Below are positions 35,666 through 44,577 of a stretch of 49,739 nt of DNA, piece by piece. The position numbers and the translations under genes were made by a program. The notes below the pieces were generated by a model. The model did not search any database. It saw nothing but the letters and a program-made list of their open reading frames with translations, and had not been told where the DNA came from. This stretch comes from Micromonospora sp. H61 (lineage in GTDB: Bacteria; Actinomycetota; Actinomycetes; Mycobacteriales; Micromonosporaceae). The stretch covers positions 1-49,739 of the forward strand of contig NZ_JAGPXY010000046.1 of NCBI RefSeq assembly GCF_018070325.1, written 5' to 3'. Each line of letters starts with the position of its first letter. Position 1 is the first letter of the stretch.

Positions 35666-37150
35666 TCACCCCTTGAGCACGCTGCCCACCAGACCGTCCA
35701 GGGCGTCGCCGGCCAGCAGGACGACCATGACACTGATCGCCACCAGCAGCCCCAGAGCGGCGGCCAGGACGATCATCACCCGGGCGTTACTGGACCGCTC
35801 GGCCGGCGTGTCGGACCAACCCTGGGCCAGGATGTGCCCGGTCAGCGAGCCGGAGGTCTCCACCGCGTTGGCGGGTATCGCGACAGTGGTGAAGCCGGCG
35901 CCCTCGCCGTTGCCGTAGACGGTGCCGGCCAAATCGGTGCGACTGTCGTGCCGTCCACCACGGGCGCCGGCAGCGTCCCGTCCGGCGGAACCACCCGGTG
36001 GGCCGCTCGCCGGCGCTGTCATGCGGGAGTTTCCGGTGTTCCCGGTCGACGAAGAGGCCCCGGCGGCGGACGGTGGCCAGCTCGGCAGCGCTGGCGCGGG
36101 CACCACCGGTGGCGCGGAGGGAGCTGACCCGGCCCATCCGGCACCGGACGTCGGGCGGGTCGCCCCACCGGGGGACGGCCACCCGGCCGGCGGTGCGGAG
36201 ACCGAAGCGCTGGCTCGTACGCCGGGCGTGTCGGTCATCGCGGGCGGCGGCGGAAACGGCGGTGCCGGCATCGGGCCGGGCGGCGCCGGTGGTGCCGGCA
36301 CCGGCGGACCGGGTGGCGGCAGCGGCGGGCTCGGGACGGGCGGCGTCGGCGGGCCGGGGATGGGCGGCACCGGCGAGGGCGGCGGGGTCGGCGGGCCCGG
36401 AACGGGCGGAACCGGACCGGGCGGCGGCGTGGGTCGAGGACCCGGCGTCGGCACCGGGTCGGGCGGGTACGGACCCGGGGCCGGCGCGGGCTCCGGTTCC
36501 GGTGGCGACGGCTGGGTCGGCCCGGGGCCGGGTGGCGTGGGGTCCGGTTCCGGCTCCGGAGTCGACGGCGTCGGAGGCTGGGCCGGCTCGGCGCCCACCG
36601 GCGTGGCTCGATAGACGGCGGGCGCGCTCTCGCGACGGTCCGGGGTGCCCAGGGCGCTGGCAGTGCCCCGGCTGCTGCTCGGAACCGTGGCGCTGGCCCG
36701 GGCCGACGCGGAGGAGTCGCTTCGCTGGCCCGGCAACGACACGTCGGCCGGGCTGGCCGAGCCGGTCGCACGGTAGGTGGTCGCGGTGACCGGAGCGCTG
36801 GCCGGCAGGTCACTGCGGGAAGCCCCGGCGGTCCCGACGCTGGCACGTGCGCGGACCGGTGCGGCGGCCGGGCTCTGTCGCTCGTCGCCCGCCGATGCGT
36901 CGTCATCGGCGTCGGTCGAGGCGTCCGCGCCGACCACTGCCGTGCCGCTGCCGACCGTGCCGCTGACAGCCGGGGCGGCGTCGCTGTCAGCGGAGCCGGC
37001 GGCCGTCGAGCCGGTGTCGCTGCCTGTCGAGCTGGTGGCAGCCGGGCTGGCGTCGCTGGCGGCCACCGGGTCGGCGGTGTCCGGCCCTGGTGGACCGGCC
37101 TGGTCGACCACGGGGTCGACAGTCTCCGCCGGATCTCTCTGCTCGGCCAT
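35666..37150 (-). CDS. Proline-rich tail-anchored membrane protein, function unknown
   Basis: A 494-residue protein. The first 190 residues are Ala/Ser/Thr/Asp-rich and probably disordered. Residues about 195-310 are extremely proline-rich, with PEPEP and PxPGPP units. A small folded-looking part (about 415-455, with AGTVYGNGEGAGFTTVAIP) and one hydrophobic helix (about 456-478) close the protein. There is no N-terminal signal, so it is probably tail-anchored with the long part in the cytoplasm. ATG 37150 has GGAGG upstream. It follows the NlpC/P60 gene on the same strand after 114 bases. Polyproline runs imply a need for EF-P. No family recognised. Confidence 0.65.
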   Translation of the reverse strand: MAEQRDPAETVDPVVDQAGPPGPDTADPVAASDASPAATSSTGSDTGSTAAGSADSDAAPAVSGTVGSGTAVVGADASTDADDDASAGDERQSPAAAPVRARASVGTAGASRSDLPASAPVTATTYRATGSASPADVSLPGQRSDSSASARASATVPSSSRGTASALGTPDRRESAPAVYRATPVGAEPAQPPTPSTPEPEPDPTPPGPGPTQPSPPEPEPAPAPGPYPPDPVPTPGPRPTPPPGPVPPVPGPPTPPPSPVPPIPGPPTPPVPSPPLPPPGPPVPAPPAPPGPMPAPPFPPPPAMTDTPGVRASASVSAPPAGWPSPGGATRPTSGAGWAGSAPSAPPVVPAPALPSWPPSAAGASSSTGNTGNSRMTAPASGPPGGSAGRDAAGARGGRHDSRTDLAGTVYGNGEGAGFTTVAIPANAVETSGSLTGHILAQGWSDTPAERSSNARVMIVLAAALGLLVAISVMVVLLAGDALDGLVGSVLKG

Positions 37151-37264
37151 TTCCGCCCTCCGCGCCATGCTCGCACCCGGACCCGTGACGTCGGGTCGGA
37201 TGTGCCTGGTTGTCACGGTGCCACAGATCTTCCCGAGCGGACAGCCGGAGCCGGTCGTGGCGGA

Positions 37265-38797
37265 TCAGCCCGTGGCGCTGGGGCTGCCCGTCGCGCTGCC
37301 ACTGGCCGTCGCGCTCGTGCTGGCCTTCGGCGTGGTCGTCGGAGACGCGCTGGCCGTCGCGCTCGTGCTGGCCTTCGGCGTCGTCGTCGGAGTGGTGGTC
37401 GGGGTGTTCGACGGCTTCGGCGTGGTGCTGCCGGTCGGGGTGGGCGTCGGGGTGGTCGTCAGCGTGGGCGTCGGCGTCGGCTTGGTGGGCTTCGTGGGCT
37501 TCGTGGGCGTCGGCTTGGTGGTCTTCGTGGGCGACGGCGTCGGCTTCGGGGTCGAGACGGGCGGGGTCGGGTTGGTCACGACCGGTGCCGGCACCGCGCC
37601 GATCACCCGGGTGGCGGCGTACAACCGGGACCAGCGGACGACCGAGATCTTGACGACGTCGCCAGTGGTGGGCGCCTGCACCATCTTGCCGTTGCCGATG
37701 TACATGCCGACGTGGTGGATCGTCGTCCAGCTGCTGCCCGAGGCGAAGAAGAGCAGATCGCCGGGGAGTAGCGCGCTCTGCGGGACGGTACGGCCCCGGG
37801 TGGCGGCGTACTGGTCGCGGGAGACCCGGGGCAGGTCGAAGTAGTCGGCGCCGGGGGACCGGTACGCCGCCCACATCAGGCCGGAGCAGTCGAACTGGTT
37901 CGGCCCCTCCTCGGACCACTTGTACGGGTCGCCGAGCTGGGCGAGCGCGTACCGGACCGCGGCCAGTGCCCGGGGGTGCGCGGCCATGCCGCTGATGCTC
38001 TGGTTGGAGACGTAGCCGGCGCCGATCTGCTGCTCGGCGGCTTCCTGCTGACGTTCGATCTCGATCAGCGCGGCGGCGTTGTCCCGGCGCAGCTTGAGCA
38101 GGCTCGCCTCGGCGGTGCGGAGCGCCGTCTCACCGGCGGTGAACTCCGCCTCGGCGGCGACGAGCAGATCCTTGGCCTGGCTGTGCTTCTGGTACGCGGC
38201 CTGCTCGCCGGCGCGGGCCCGGGACAGCTCCCCGGCCACGCCTGTGGTGCCGCCGTCGACCTTCTCGCCACGGGTGATCGCCTGGAGGCGGCTGAGCCCG
38301 CGGATGTCCTGGGCGAAGTCGCCCGGCGGCAGCGCGGCGGCGGCCTTGACGGCCTCGGCGGCGGCGGTGTCGGCCGTCTGCTGGGCCCGGAGCAGGGCAT
38401 CCTGTGCGGTTGCCAGGGCCTTGCCGGCCGCGTCGAGCTGCGCCTGGGCGTCGACGCGTTTCTGCCGACTCACCAGCAACGCCTCGCCGAGCGCGCCGAC
38501 CTGGACCTCACCGGCGGAGATCGCGGTGGCCAGCGGACCGTTGCCGATGTTGACCACCGGAGGGGCGGGCACGCCGGCGACCGGCGCGCCGCCGGGCAGC
38601 TGAATCGAGCCGGTGACCGCCGGGCGCGAACCGGTGTCCGGCACTGTGGTCGGCACGCCGGGCTCCGCGTACGCGGGGGTGGCCAGCACGGCCGCGGCGA
38701 TCGCGCCGAGCAGGGCGGCCCAGAGCTTCGGACGTAGGACCGGCGAGATCACCGGGCTCCGTCGTCGCTGCCGTCGCCCGCGCCCGCTGTAGACCAT
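37265..38797 (-). CDS. NlpC/P60 peptidoglycan endopeptidase
   Basis: A 510-residue exported cell-wall hydrolase. The signal peptide (twin-arginine-like basic start, hydrophobic part to about 44, PAYA cleavage) is followed by a coiled-coil region (about 105-255). The NlpC/P60 domain (about 272-400) has catalytic Cys304 (FDCSG) and His362 (HHVGMYIG), and a third position Gln374 in MVQAP. The tail (about 405-510) is a Thr/Pro/Lys/Ser-rich spacer with PTTTPKASTSATAS repeated twice. The layout matches RipA-like D,L-endopeptidases that split daughter cells. Start ATG 38797 with GGGGAG upstream. The 38798-39036 spacer shows no riboswitch that I recognise. Confidence 0.88.
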   Translation of the reverse strand: MVYSGRGRRQRRRSPVISPVLRPKLWAALLGAIAAAVLATPAYAEPGVPTTVPDTGSRPAVTGSIQLPGGAPVAGVPAPPVVNIGNGPLATAISAGEVQVGALGEALLVSRQKRVDAQAQLDAAGKALATAQDALLRAQQTADTAAAEAVKAAAALPPGDFAQDIRGLSRLQAITRGEKVDGGTTGVAGELSRARAGEQAAYQKHSQAKDLLVAAEAEFTAGETALRTAEASLLKLRRDNAAALIEIERQQEAAEQQIGAGYVSNQSISGMAAHPRALAAVRYALAQLGDPYKWSEEGPNQFDCSGLMWAAYRSPGADYFDLPRVSRDQYAATRGRTVPQSALLPGDLLFFASGSSWTTIHHVGMYIGNGKMVQAPTTGDVVKISVVRWSRLYAATRVIGAVPAPVVTNPTPPVSTPKPTPSPTKTTKPTPTKPTKPTKPTPTPTLTTTPTPTPTGSTTPKPSNTPTTTPTTTPKASTSATASASPTTTPKASTSATASGSATGSPSATG

Positions 38798-39036
38798 GCC
38801 GCTCCCCGTCCAACCGCTCGTCGCCGCGCTCGGTGGGCGCGACCGCCGGGACGGTACCAGTGTGTGTGTTCCGCCCCACCTTGTTACTACCGCACCGCGC
38901 CACTCATGTCGATGCGTTGTCGGGTTACGGGAGGCTGAGAGTCTGGTGAAGTGGGTCGCTGCCGGTGACCGTGCCGCCGGGCCCGTCGGCGCCGCGACGT
39001 ACGCTCGATCCGGACCGCAGGTGGAAGGGACGTGCC

Positions 39037-40206
39037 ATGGACGCCGGACTCAAGCGTGAGCTCGAAGCGAAGGTGTACGCCGGTGAGCGGCTGACCCGGG
39101 AGGACGGGGTCGCCCTCTACGAGAGCGACGACCTGACCTGGCTGGGGCGGCTGGCGCACCACAAGCGCACCGAGCTGAACGGCGACCGGGTGATGTTCAA
39201 CGTCAACCGGCACCTCAACCTGACGAACGTCTGTTCGGCGTCGTGCGCGTACTGCTCGTTCCAGCGCAAGCCGGGCGAGAAGGACGCGTACACGATGCGC
39301 ATCGACGAGGCGGTCCGCAAGGCCAAGGAGATGGAGGACGAGCAGCTCACCGAGTTGCACATCGTCAACGGCCTGCACCCCACGCTGCCCTGGCGTTACT
39401 ACCCGAAGGTGCTGCGCGAGCTGAAGGCGGCGCTGCCGAACGTCAAGCTCAAGTGCTTCACGGCGACCGAGGTGCAGTGGTTCGAGAAGATCAGCGGCCT
39501 GAGCGCCGACGAGATCCTCGACGAGCTGATGGACGCCGGCCTGGAGTCGCTGACCGGTGGCGGCGCGGAGATCTTCGACTGGGAGGTCCGGCAGCACATC
39601 GTCGACCACGCCTGCCACTGGGAAGACTGGTCACGCATCCACGCCCTGGCGCACAGCAAGGGCATGAAGACCCCGGCGACGATGCTGTACGGCCACATCG
39701 AGGAGCCCCGGCACCGCGTCGACCACGTGCTGCGGCTGCGCGAGCTGCAGGACGAGACCGGCGGCTTCGCGGTCTTCATCCCGCTGCGCTACCAGCACGA
39801 CTTCGTCGACTCGGCGGACGGCAAGATCCGTAACCGGATCCAGGCGCGCACCACGATGGCCTCGCCGGCCGAGTCGCTGAAGACGTTCGCCGTCTCCCGG
39901 CTGCTCTTCGACAACGTGCCGCACCTGAAGAACTTCTGGGTGATGCACGGGCTGTCGGTGGCGCAGCTCTCGCTGAACTTCGGCGTGGACGACCTGGACG
40001 GCTCCGTCGTCGAATACAAGATCACCCACGACGCCGACTCGTACGGCACCCCGAACACCATGCACCGGGACGACCTGCTGCACCTGATCTGGGACGCCGG
40101 CTTCCAGCCCGTCGAGCGGGACACCCGCTACAACGTGGTCCGGGAGTACGACAAGGCCCCGTCGCTGGCGCAGCGGCGCGCCGAGCCGCAGCAGGTCTGG
40201 GCCTGA
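39037..40206 (+). CDS. mqnE: Aminofutalosine synthase MqnE
   Basis: A 389-residue radical SAM enzyme. The iron-sulfur cysteines are Cys66, Cys70 and Cys73 (CSASCAYC). The N-terminal MDAGLKRELEAKVYAGERL and RVMFNVNRHLNLTNVC segments are characteristic of MqnE. It joins 3-[(1-carboxyvinyl)oxy]benzoate and S-adenosylmethionine to give aminodeoxyfutalosine, an early step of the futalosine menaquinone route. ATG 39037 follows GGAAGGGA with 6 bases between. It lies 9.6 kb from ubiX and shows that this route is the one used. MqnA, MqnB, MqnC and MqnD are not in this window. Confidence 0.93.
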   Translation: MDAGLKRELEAKVYAGERLTREDGVALYESDDLTWLGRLAHHKRTELNGDRVMFNVNRHLNLTNVCSASCAYCSFQRKPGEKDAYTMRIDEAVRKAKEMEDEQLTELHIVNGLHPTLPWRYYPKVLRELKAALPNVKLKCFTATEVQWFEKISGLSADEILDELMDAGLESLTGGGAEIFDWEVRQHIVDHACHWEDWSRIHALAHSKGMKTPATMLYGHIEEPRHRVDHVLRLRELQDETGGFAVFIPLRYQHDFVDSADGKIRNRIQARTTMASPAESLKTFAVSRLLFDNVPHLKNFWVMHGLSVAQLSLNFGVDDLDGSVVEYKITHDADSYGTPNTMHRDDLLHLIWDAGFQPVERDTRYNVVREYDKAPSLAQRRAEPQQVWA

Positions 40207-40229
40207 GCCACCACGTACCCTCGCAGTCG

Positions 40230-40667
40230 ATGACCGAGCAACGAGGACCTGAGCAGCAGAGCGGCTTTCCCCGCCGGGACGCCGAGGGCCGCATCCGTAC
40301 CCTGGGCGATCTGCTCGGGGTGTGCCTGGCCGGCCTGGTCATCGGCGTGCTCGCGCTGGTGCTGTTCGACTGGGCGTTCGCCTCGATCGGCGCCGGCGAC
40401 TTCGGGCACACGAACGGTTGGCTGGCGGTGATCCTGCCGGCCTGGCTGTTCTGGGACGACTTCCGGGCCTGGGAGTTCGGCGCGGCCCGGGTGGTGGCCG
40501 CCGTGGTCGCCGCCGCCGTCGGGGTGTTCGCCGGGCTGCTGATCGCCGGTCTGGGCGCGGGGTTGCCGCCGCTGCTCTCCGGCGCGTTGGCGGCCGGGGC
40601 GTTCACAGTGGCGTACGCGGCCCTCTGGTTCCCGGGCGTCCGCTGGCTGGCCCGCCGGACCGGCTGA
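40230..40667 (+). CDS. Hypothetical membrane protein
   Basis: A 145-residue protein with a 25-residue charged N-terminus and about four hydrophobic helices (near 29-50, 62-74, 85-108, 113-132). No motif recognised. It starts at ATG 40230, 23 bases after mqnE, and is followed by a second small membrane protein, so the three may be cotranscribed. A role in membrane quinone metabolism is only suggested by position. Confidence 0.7.
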   Translation: MTEQRGPEQQSGFPRRDAEGRIRTLGDLLGVCLAGLVIGVLALVLFDWAFASIGAGDFGHTNGWLAVILPAWLFWDDFRAWEFGAARVVAAVVAAAVGVFAGLLIAGLGAGLPPLLSGALAAGAFTVAYAALWFPGVRWLARRTG

Positions 40668-40740
40668 CCACGACCGCCCGTCGGGCGGTTCGACCCTTCC
40701 GCCGGCAGCGGCGGGCGACGGAGAGAACGGAGTGGTGCAG

Positions 40741-41016
40741 GTGAGCGCCGCGCTGAAGTACACGCTGGGCCGGATCGGGCTGTTCGTCGCCGTGCTCGCG
40801 GGCCTCTGGCTGATCGACATGAACGTGTTCCTGAAGCTGATGCTGGCGCTGGTGTTCTCCGCCGCGCTCTCCTTCTTCCTGCTGCGCGGGTGGCGGGACG
40901 AGATGGCCGGGGAGATCGCCGAAGCGGCCGAGCGCCGCCGCACTGAGAAGGAACGCCTCCGCTCCGCCCTAGCCGGCGAAGACGACCAGCCCCCCACCGA
41001 CCAGCCCTCCCGTTGA
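40741..41016 (+). CDS. DUF4229-like small membrane protein
   Basis: A 91-residue protein with two hydrophobic helices (about 13-28 and 33-50) followed by a charged helical tail (GWRDEMAGEIAEAAERRRTEKERL) on the cytoplasmic side. The order KYTLGRIGLF, two helices, then an acidic/basic coil fits DUF4229, which often lies next to mqn genes in actinobacteria as far as I recall. GTG 40741 is preferred because GGAG (40729-40732) is 8 bases upstream; GTG 40732 and 40735 are alternatives. A strong hairpin follows. Confidence 0.72.
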   Translation: MSAALKYTLGRIGLFVAVLAGLWLIDMNVFLKLMLALVFSAALSFFLLRGWRDEMAGEIAEAAERRRTEKERLRSALAGEDDQPPTDQPSR

Positions 41017-41066
41017 CCAAGAGGTTTGCGTCACGGAATCGGCTTCCGGTGACGCAAACCTCTTGA
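41014..41066. terminator. Large palindrome, bidirectional terminator or REP-like element
   Basis: CAAGAGGTTTGCGTCAC (41018-41034) pairs perfectly with 41049-41065. The stem continues inward with one bulge (GGAA/TTCC) to a TCGGC loop and outward after one mismatch. It lies between convergent genes. Its base composition is lower in GC than the surroundings, unlike the other terminators here. Confidence 0.8.
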
Positions 41067-41079
41067 TCACCCGCGTTCG

Positions 41080-41111
41080 GCGGGGCCGGGCGGGGTGGGG
41101 CCGGGCCGGGT
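41080..41111 (+). other. G-rich tract between convergent genes
   Basis: Runs of three and four G separated by C, CC or T lie just after the large hairpin and just before the end of the C39-type peptidase gene. The tract could form a G-quadruplex on the plus strand. Function unknown. Confidence 0.45.
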
Positions 41112-41114
41112 GGT

Positions 41115-42452
41115 CTACCAGTTGGTGGAGCCGGGGACCTTGGGCCAGGGCTTCGCGGTGGGCTTGATCAGGTACGCGATGCCGCCGGAGCCGCCGGAGA
41201 CGCCGCCGCTGGCGTTGGTGCGCTTGGTGCGCAGCCAGATCTGCTCGAACTGCGCACGCTTGTAGACGTTGCGCACCACGTCGTTGCTGGACGAGGCCGG
41301 GTCGTTGACGATCACGTCGCCGTCGGCGGTGAAGCCGACCACCACGAAGAGGTGCCCGGAGGTGCCGTAGTTCGCCCCGTCCAGCTCACTGGCGAGGAAG
41401 GACTGGCTGGTCACGACGGGGATGCCGGCGGCGATGAAACGCTCCAGCTCGTCCAGCGAGTGCAGCCGGGTCACCCGGCCCTCCAGCCCGGGGAAGCTGG
41501 CCGCGTACGCGGTGTTGAACGGCCAGTTGCCCGCGCCGTCGTAGGCGTAGTCGTAGGTCATCCGGGCGGCGTGGTTGACCGTCGGGTCGGGGTAGGTCGG
41601 GTCCACCCAGGAGGTGTCGGCCGCCGACGGTTTGCGTCCCCAGTACTCGACCACCATCTCCGTCGAGGTGGGTGAGCACCACGCCTCGCCGCCGCCGTCG
41701 TACTCGGGGTAGTGCCCGGAGTGCACGTTCTGCGAGTAGCGCGGCACCGGCAGTTCCCGACCCCAGGCGATGTGCCCGGCGCTCGGCGGCACCGTGAACC
41801 GGTCCGGCACCGTGGAGCTCATCGCGCCCAACATCCGGACCACCGGGGCGGCGCTCTGCCCTGGTGTGCGGTAGAGGGTCAGCTTGAGCTGGTACGAACG
41901 CAGCAGCACCCCGGCGGCGGCGTCGTCGATGCTGAAGGTGTCGGTCCAGATCGTCGACCAGGGGTCGCCCTGCCGGTTGACGCTGGTCCGCAAGATGTCG
42001 GTGTCGCCGGACGCCCAGCGACCCAGGACGTACCACGGGGTCTGGTCGCCGCTGGTGTAGCTGCCCTGCATCTCTACCTGGATCCAGGTGCCGGCGGGGG
42101 TCTCCGCGTTCCAGGAGGCGATCAGCTCGGTGGCGTCGAACCCGACCCGGGTCACCGGCGAGGTCCAGGTGCCGTACTCCCAGGTGCGGGTGGCGCCGGT
42201 GTGCGGGTCCGCGTACTCGATGGTGCCGGCCGGACGGGCCAGGGTGACGCCCGCTCGGGCGCCGGGCACGACGCGGGTGCCGTCCCGGCTGCCCCGGTGC
42301 CAGTCGGCGGGCCCGGACCAGTCCTGGTAGGTGATCTGCTCGTCGTGGGCGGGGGCGGGCGGGTGGACCGCCAGCGCGGGCGCGGCGCTGGTGAGCAGGG
42401 TGAGCGTGGTGACGCCGGCGAGGGCGGCCGCGCGCAGGCGGGATCTGGCCAT
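41115..42452 (-). CDS. Secreted C39-family-like cysteine peptidase
   Basis: A 445-residue exported protein. The signal peptide has a hydrophobic core at about 11-24 and ends at APALA (residues 24-28). Residues about 35-225 are beta-rich with no family I recognise. The C39-like peptidase domain (about 235-410) carries Cys259 (EAWCSPTST), His367 (SGHLFVVVGF) and Asp384 (VNDPAS). Unlike bacteriocin exporters it has no ABC part, so it acts outside the cell. ATG 42452 has GGAG 6 bases upstream. It is divergent from the M14 carboxypeptidase and shares a 210-base AT-rich spacer. Confidence 0.8.
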   Translation of the reverse strand: MARSRLRAAALAGVTTLTLLTSAAPALAVHPPAPAHDEQITYQDWSGPADWHRGSRDGTRVVPGARAGVTLARPAGTIEYADPHTGATRTWEYGTWTSPVTRVGFDATELIASWNAETPAGTWIQVEMQGSYTSGDQTPWYVLGRWASGDTDILRTSVNRQGDPWSTIWTDTFSIDDAAAGVLLRSYQLKLTLYRTPGQSAAPVVRMLGAMSSTVPDRFTVPPSAGHIAWGRELPVPRYSQNVHSGHYPEYDGGGEAWCSPTSTEMVVEYWGRKPSAADTSWVDPTYPDPTVNHAARMTYDYAYDGAGNWPFNTAYAASFPGLEGRVTRLHSLDELERFIAAGIPVVTSQSFLASELDGANYGTSGHLFVVVGFTADGDVIVNDPASSSNDVVRNVYKRAQFEQIWLRTKRTNASGGVSGGSGGIAYLIKPTAKPWPKVPGSTNW

Positions 42453-42581
42453 TGGTGCTCCGCGGTGTCGAGGGGGCATCGTCGCTGGTGAGTTTTCCGC
42501 TTGGAGGGAAGTTTCGCCAGATGTTGACTGATCGAAAATCATTGCCGCCACGATGATCCACCTGGGATGGCCAACGCAGCG

Positions 42582-42593
42582 ATCAATATTGAT
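42582..42593. promoter_or_regulatory. AT-rich palindrome in the peptidase spacer
   Basis: ATCAATATTGAT is a perfect 12-bp palindrome about 70 bases before the M14 gene and 130 bases before the divergent peptidase gene. Such an AT-only core is rare in this genome and is a good candidate for a shared operator. Confidence 0.45.
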
Positions 42594-42662
42594 ATGACCA
42601 TGTGACAGGTGGTGAAGTGTCCTTCACCGAGCGGGATCTTCCGCCCATCGAGGAGGTAGTCC

Positions 42663-44540
42663 ATGGCCCTCCGCACGCCCACCCCCCTCCGCCGTGTCCT
42701 GGTGCTCGCTGTCATCACCGGGCTGGGCATCGTCACCGTCGCCGCCGGCCCGGTCGCCGCCCGACCGGCACCGGACCGCACCGCTGAGCAGGCCGCCGCC
42801 GGCTACCGGGTGCTCGGGCCCCGGACCCTCGCCGACCGCAACGCGGTGGCCCGCACCGGAGCCGCCATCGACTACTCCGAACACGGCGTGCTGCACATCT
42901 CGGCCACCGCGGGCGAGGCCGCCGCGATCGGCAAGCTCGGCTTCCGGCTGGAACCGCTCGCCCCGCCACCCAACGCCGAGCGCGGTGCCGGCGACTTCGG
43001 CGCGCTGGCCTTTCCGCCGGCCGACTCGAACTACCACGACTACGCGGAACTGACCGCCGTCGTGAACCAGGTCGTCGCCGACCACCCGGCGATCGCCCGC
43101 AAGATCAGCATCGGTTCGTCGTACGAGGGCCGCGACCTGATGGCCGTGAAGATCTCCGACAACGTCGGCACCGACGAGAACGAGCCGGAGATCCTGTTCA
43201 ACTCCCAGCAGCACGCCCGTGAGCACCTGACCGTCGAGATGGCGATCTACCTGCTCAACCTCTTCACCGACGGCTACGGCAGCGACGCCCGGATCACCAA
43301 CATCGTCAACGGCCGGGAGCTCTGGATCGTCCCGACGGTCAACCCGGACGGCAGCGAGTACGACATCGCCACCGGGTCGTACCGGTCCTGGCGCAAGAAC
43401 CGGCAGCCCAACAGCGGCTCGTCAAACGTCGGCACCGACCTGAACCGCAACTGGTCCTACAACTGGGGATGCTGCGGCGGCTCGTCCGGCAGCACCTCGT
43501 CGGAGACCTACCGGGGGCCGTCGGCGTTCTCCGCGCCCGAGACGCAGGCGCTGCGCACCTTCGTCAACGGCCGGGTGGTCGGCGGTGTCCAGCAGATCAA
43601 GGCCAACATCGACTTCCACACGTACTCGCAGTTGGTGCTCTGGCCCTACGGCTACACCACAGCGAACACCGCGACCGGGATGAACGCGGACCAGTACAAC
43701 ACCTTCGCCACCATCGGTCAGCAGATGGCGGCCACCAACGGCTACACGCCGGAACAGTCCAGCGACCTCTACATCACCGACGGGGACAGCATCGACTGGA
43801 TGTGGGCCACCCACAACATCTGGGCGTACACGTTCGAGATGTACCCGGGTTCGTCCGGTGGTGGCGGCTTCTACCCGCCCGACGAGGTGATCCCGGCGCA
43901 GACCTCGCGCAACCGGGAGGCGGTGCTGATCCTCAGCGAGTACGCCGACTGCCCGTACCGGGCCATCGGCAAGCAGTCGCAGTACTGCGGCGGCGGTGGC
44001 GGCACCACTGTCTGGTCGGACACCTTCGAGACCGCCACCGGCTGGACCATCAACCCGGCCGGCACCGACACCGCCACCCTCGGCGCGTTCGAGCGGGGCG
44101 CCGCCCAGGCGACCACGTCCTCCGGGGCCAAGCAGCTCACCCCGTACGCCGGGTCCAACGACCTGGTCACCGGCCGGCTCGCCGGCGCGGCGGCCGGCGA
44201 CTACGACGTGGACGGCGGCGTGACCAGCGCCCGGTCCCCGGCGGTGAGCCTGCCGTCGTCCGGCACGCTGACCCTGTCGCTCGCCTGGTACCTGGCGCAC
44301 GGCTCGAACGCCTCGTCAGCGGACTACCTGCGGGTGAGCGTGGTGCACAACGGCGGCACCACGGCGCTGCTCACCCAGGCCGGCGCGGCCAGCAACCGCA
44401 ACGGGAGTTGGGCGGTAGCCAACCTCAACCTCACCCCGTACGCCGGCCAGTCGGTCCGCGTGCTCGTCGAGGCGGCGGACGCGTCCGGAGCCAGCCTGGT
44501 GGAGGCGGCTGTGGACAACGTCACCATCACGTCCTCCTGA
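42663..44540 (+). CDS. Secreted M14 zinc carboxypeptidase with C-terminal beta domain
   Basis: A 625-residue exported metallopeptidase. The signal peptide reaches about residue 34 and a propeptide-like part about 120. The M14 catalytic domain (about 122-430) has zinc ligands His184 and Glu187 (QQHAREH) and His319 (DFHTYS), substrate-binding Arg262 (DLNRNW) and catalytic Glu392 (TFEMYP). A Gly-rich linker leads to a jelly-roll-like domain (about 445-625) that may bind substrate or cell wall. It resembles carboxypeptidase T-type enzymes of actinobacteria. ATG 42663 has AGGAGG 6 bases upstream. The 44544-44577 hairpin terminates it. Confidence 0.9.
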   Translation: MALRTPTPLRRVLVLAVITGLGIVTVAAGPVAARPAPDRTAEQAAAGYRVLGPRTLADRNAVARTGAAIDYSEHGVLHISATAGEAAAIGKLGFRLEPLAPPPNAERGAGDFGALAFPPADSNYHDYAELTAVVNQVVADHPAIARKISIGSSYEGRDLMAVKISDNVGTDENEPEILFNSQQHAREHLTVEMAIYLLNLFTDGYGSDARITNIVNGRELWIVPTVNPDGSEYDIATGSYRSWRKNRQPNSGSSNVGTDLNRNWSYNWGCCGGSSGSTSSETYRGPSAFSAPETQALRTFVNGRVVGGVQQIKANIDFHTYSQLVLWPYGYTTANTATGMNADQYNTFATIGQQMAATNGYTPEQSSDLYITDGDSIDWMWATHNIWAYTFEMYPGSSGGGGFYPPDEVIPAQTSRNREAVLILSEYADCPYRAIGKQSQYCGGGGGTTVWSDTFETATGWTINPAGTDTATLGAFERGAAQATTSSGAKQLTPYAGSNDLVTGRLAGAAAGDYDVDGGVTSARSPAVSLPSSGTLTLSLAWYLAHGSNASSADYLRVSVVHNGGTTALLTQAGAASNRNGSWAVANLNLTPYAGQSVRVLVEAADASGASLVEAAVDNVTITSS

Positions 44541-44543
44541 TCG

Positions 44544-44577
44544 GGTGGGGCCCCGTCCCGCCCCGGCGGGCCCCACC
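44544..44577 (+). terminator. Hairpin terminator behind the M14 gene
   Basis: GGTGGGGCCC and GGGCCCCACC form a perfect 10-bp stem with a C-rich 14-base loop, 4 bases after the stop. A further inverted repeat, CTCGGACA/TGTCCGAG (44600-44607 and 44636-44643), lies between it and the riboswitch. Confidence 0.7.

Noticed and set aside
35922..36614. A glycine-rich frame resembling a PE_PGRS or collagen-like protein
   Set aside because: It is the complement of the proline-rich region. The minus frame has a ribosome-binding site, a membrane helix and continuous sense.
38798..39036. Possible c-di-AMP (ydaO) riboswitch before the NlpC/P60 gene
   Set aside because: Such riboswitches often precede cell-wall hydrolase genes, but I could not find the conserved ydaO core in this spacer.
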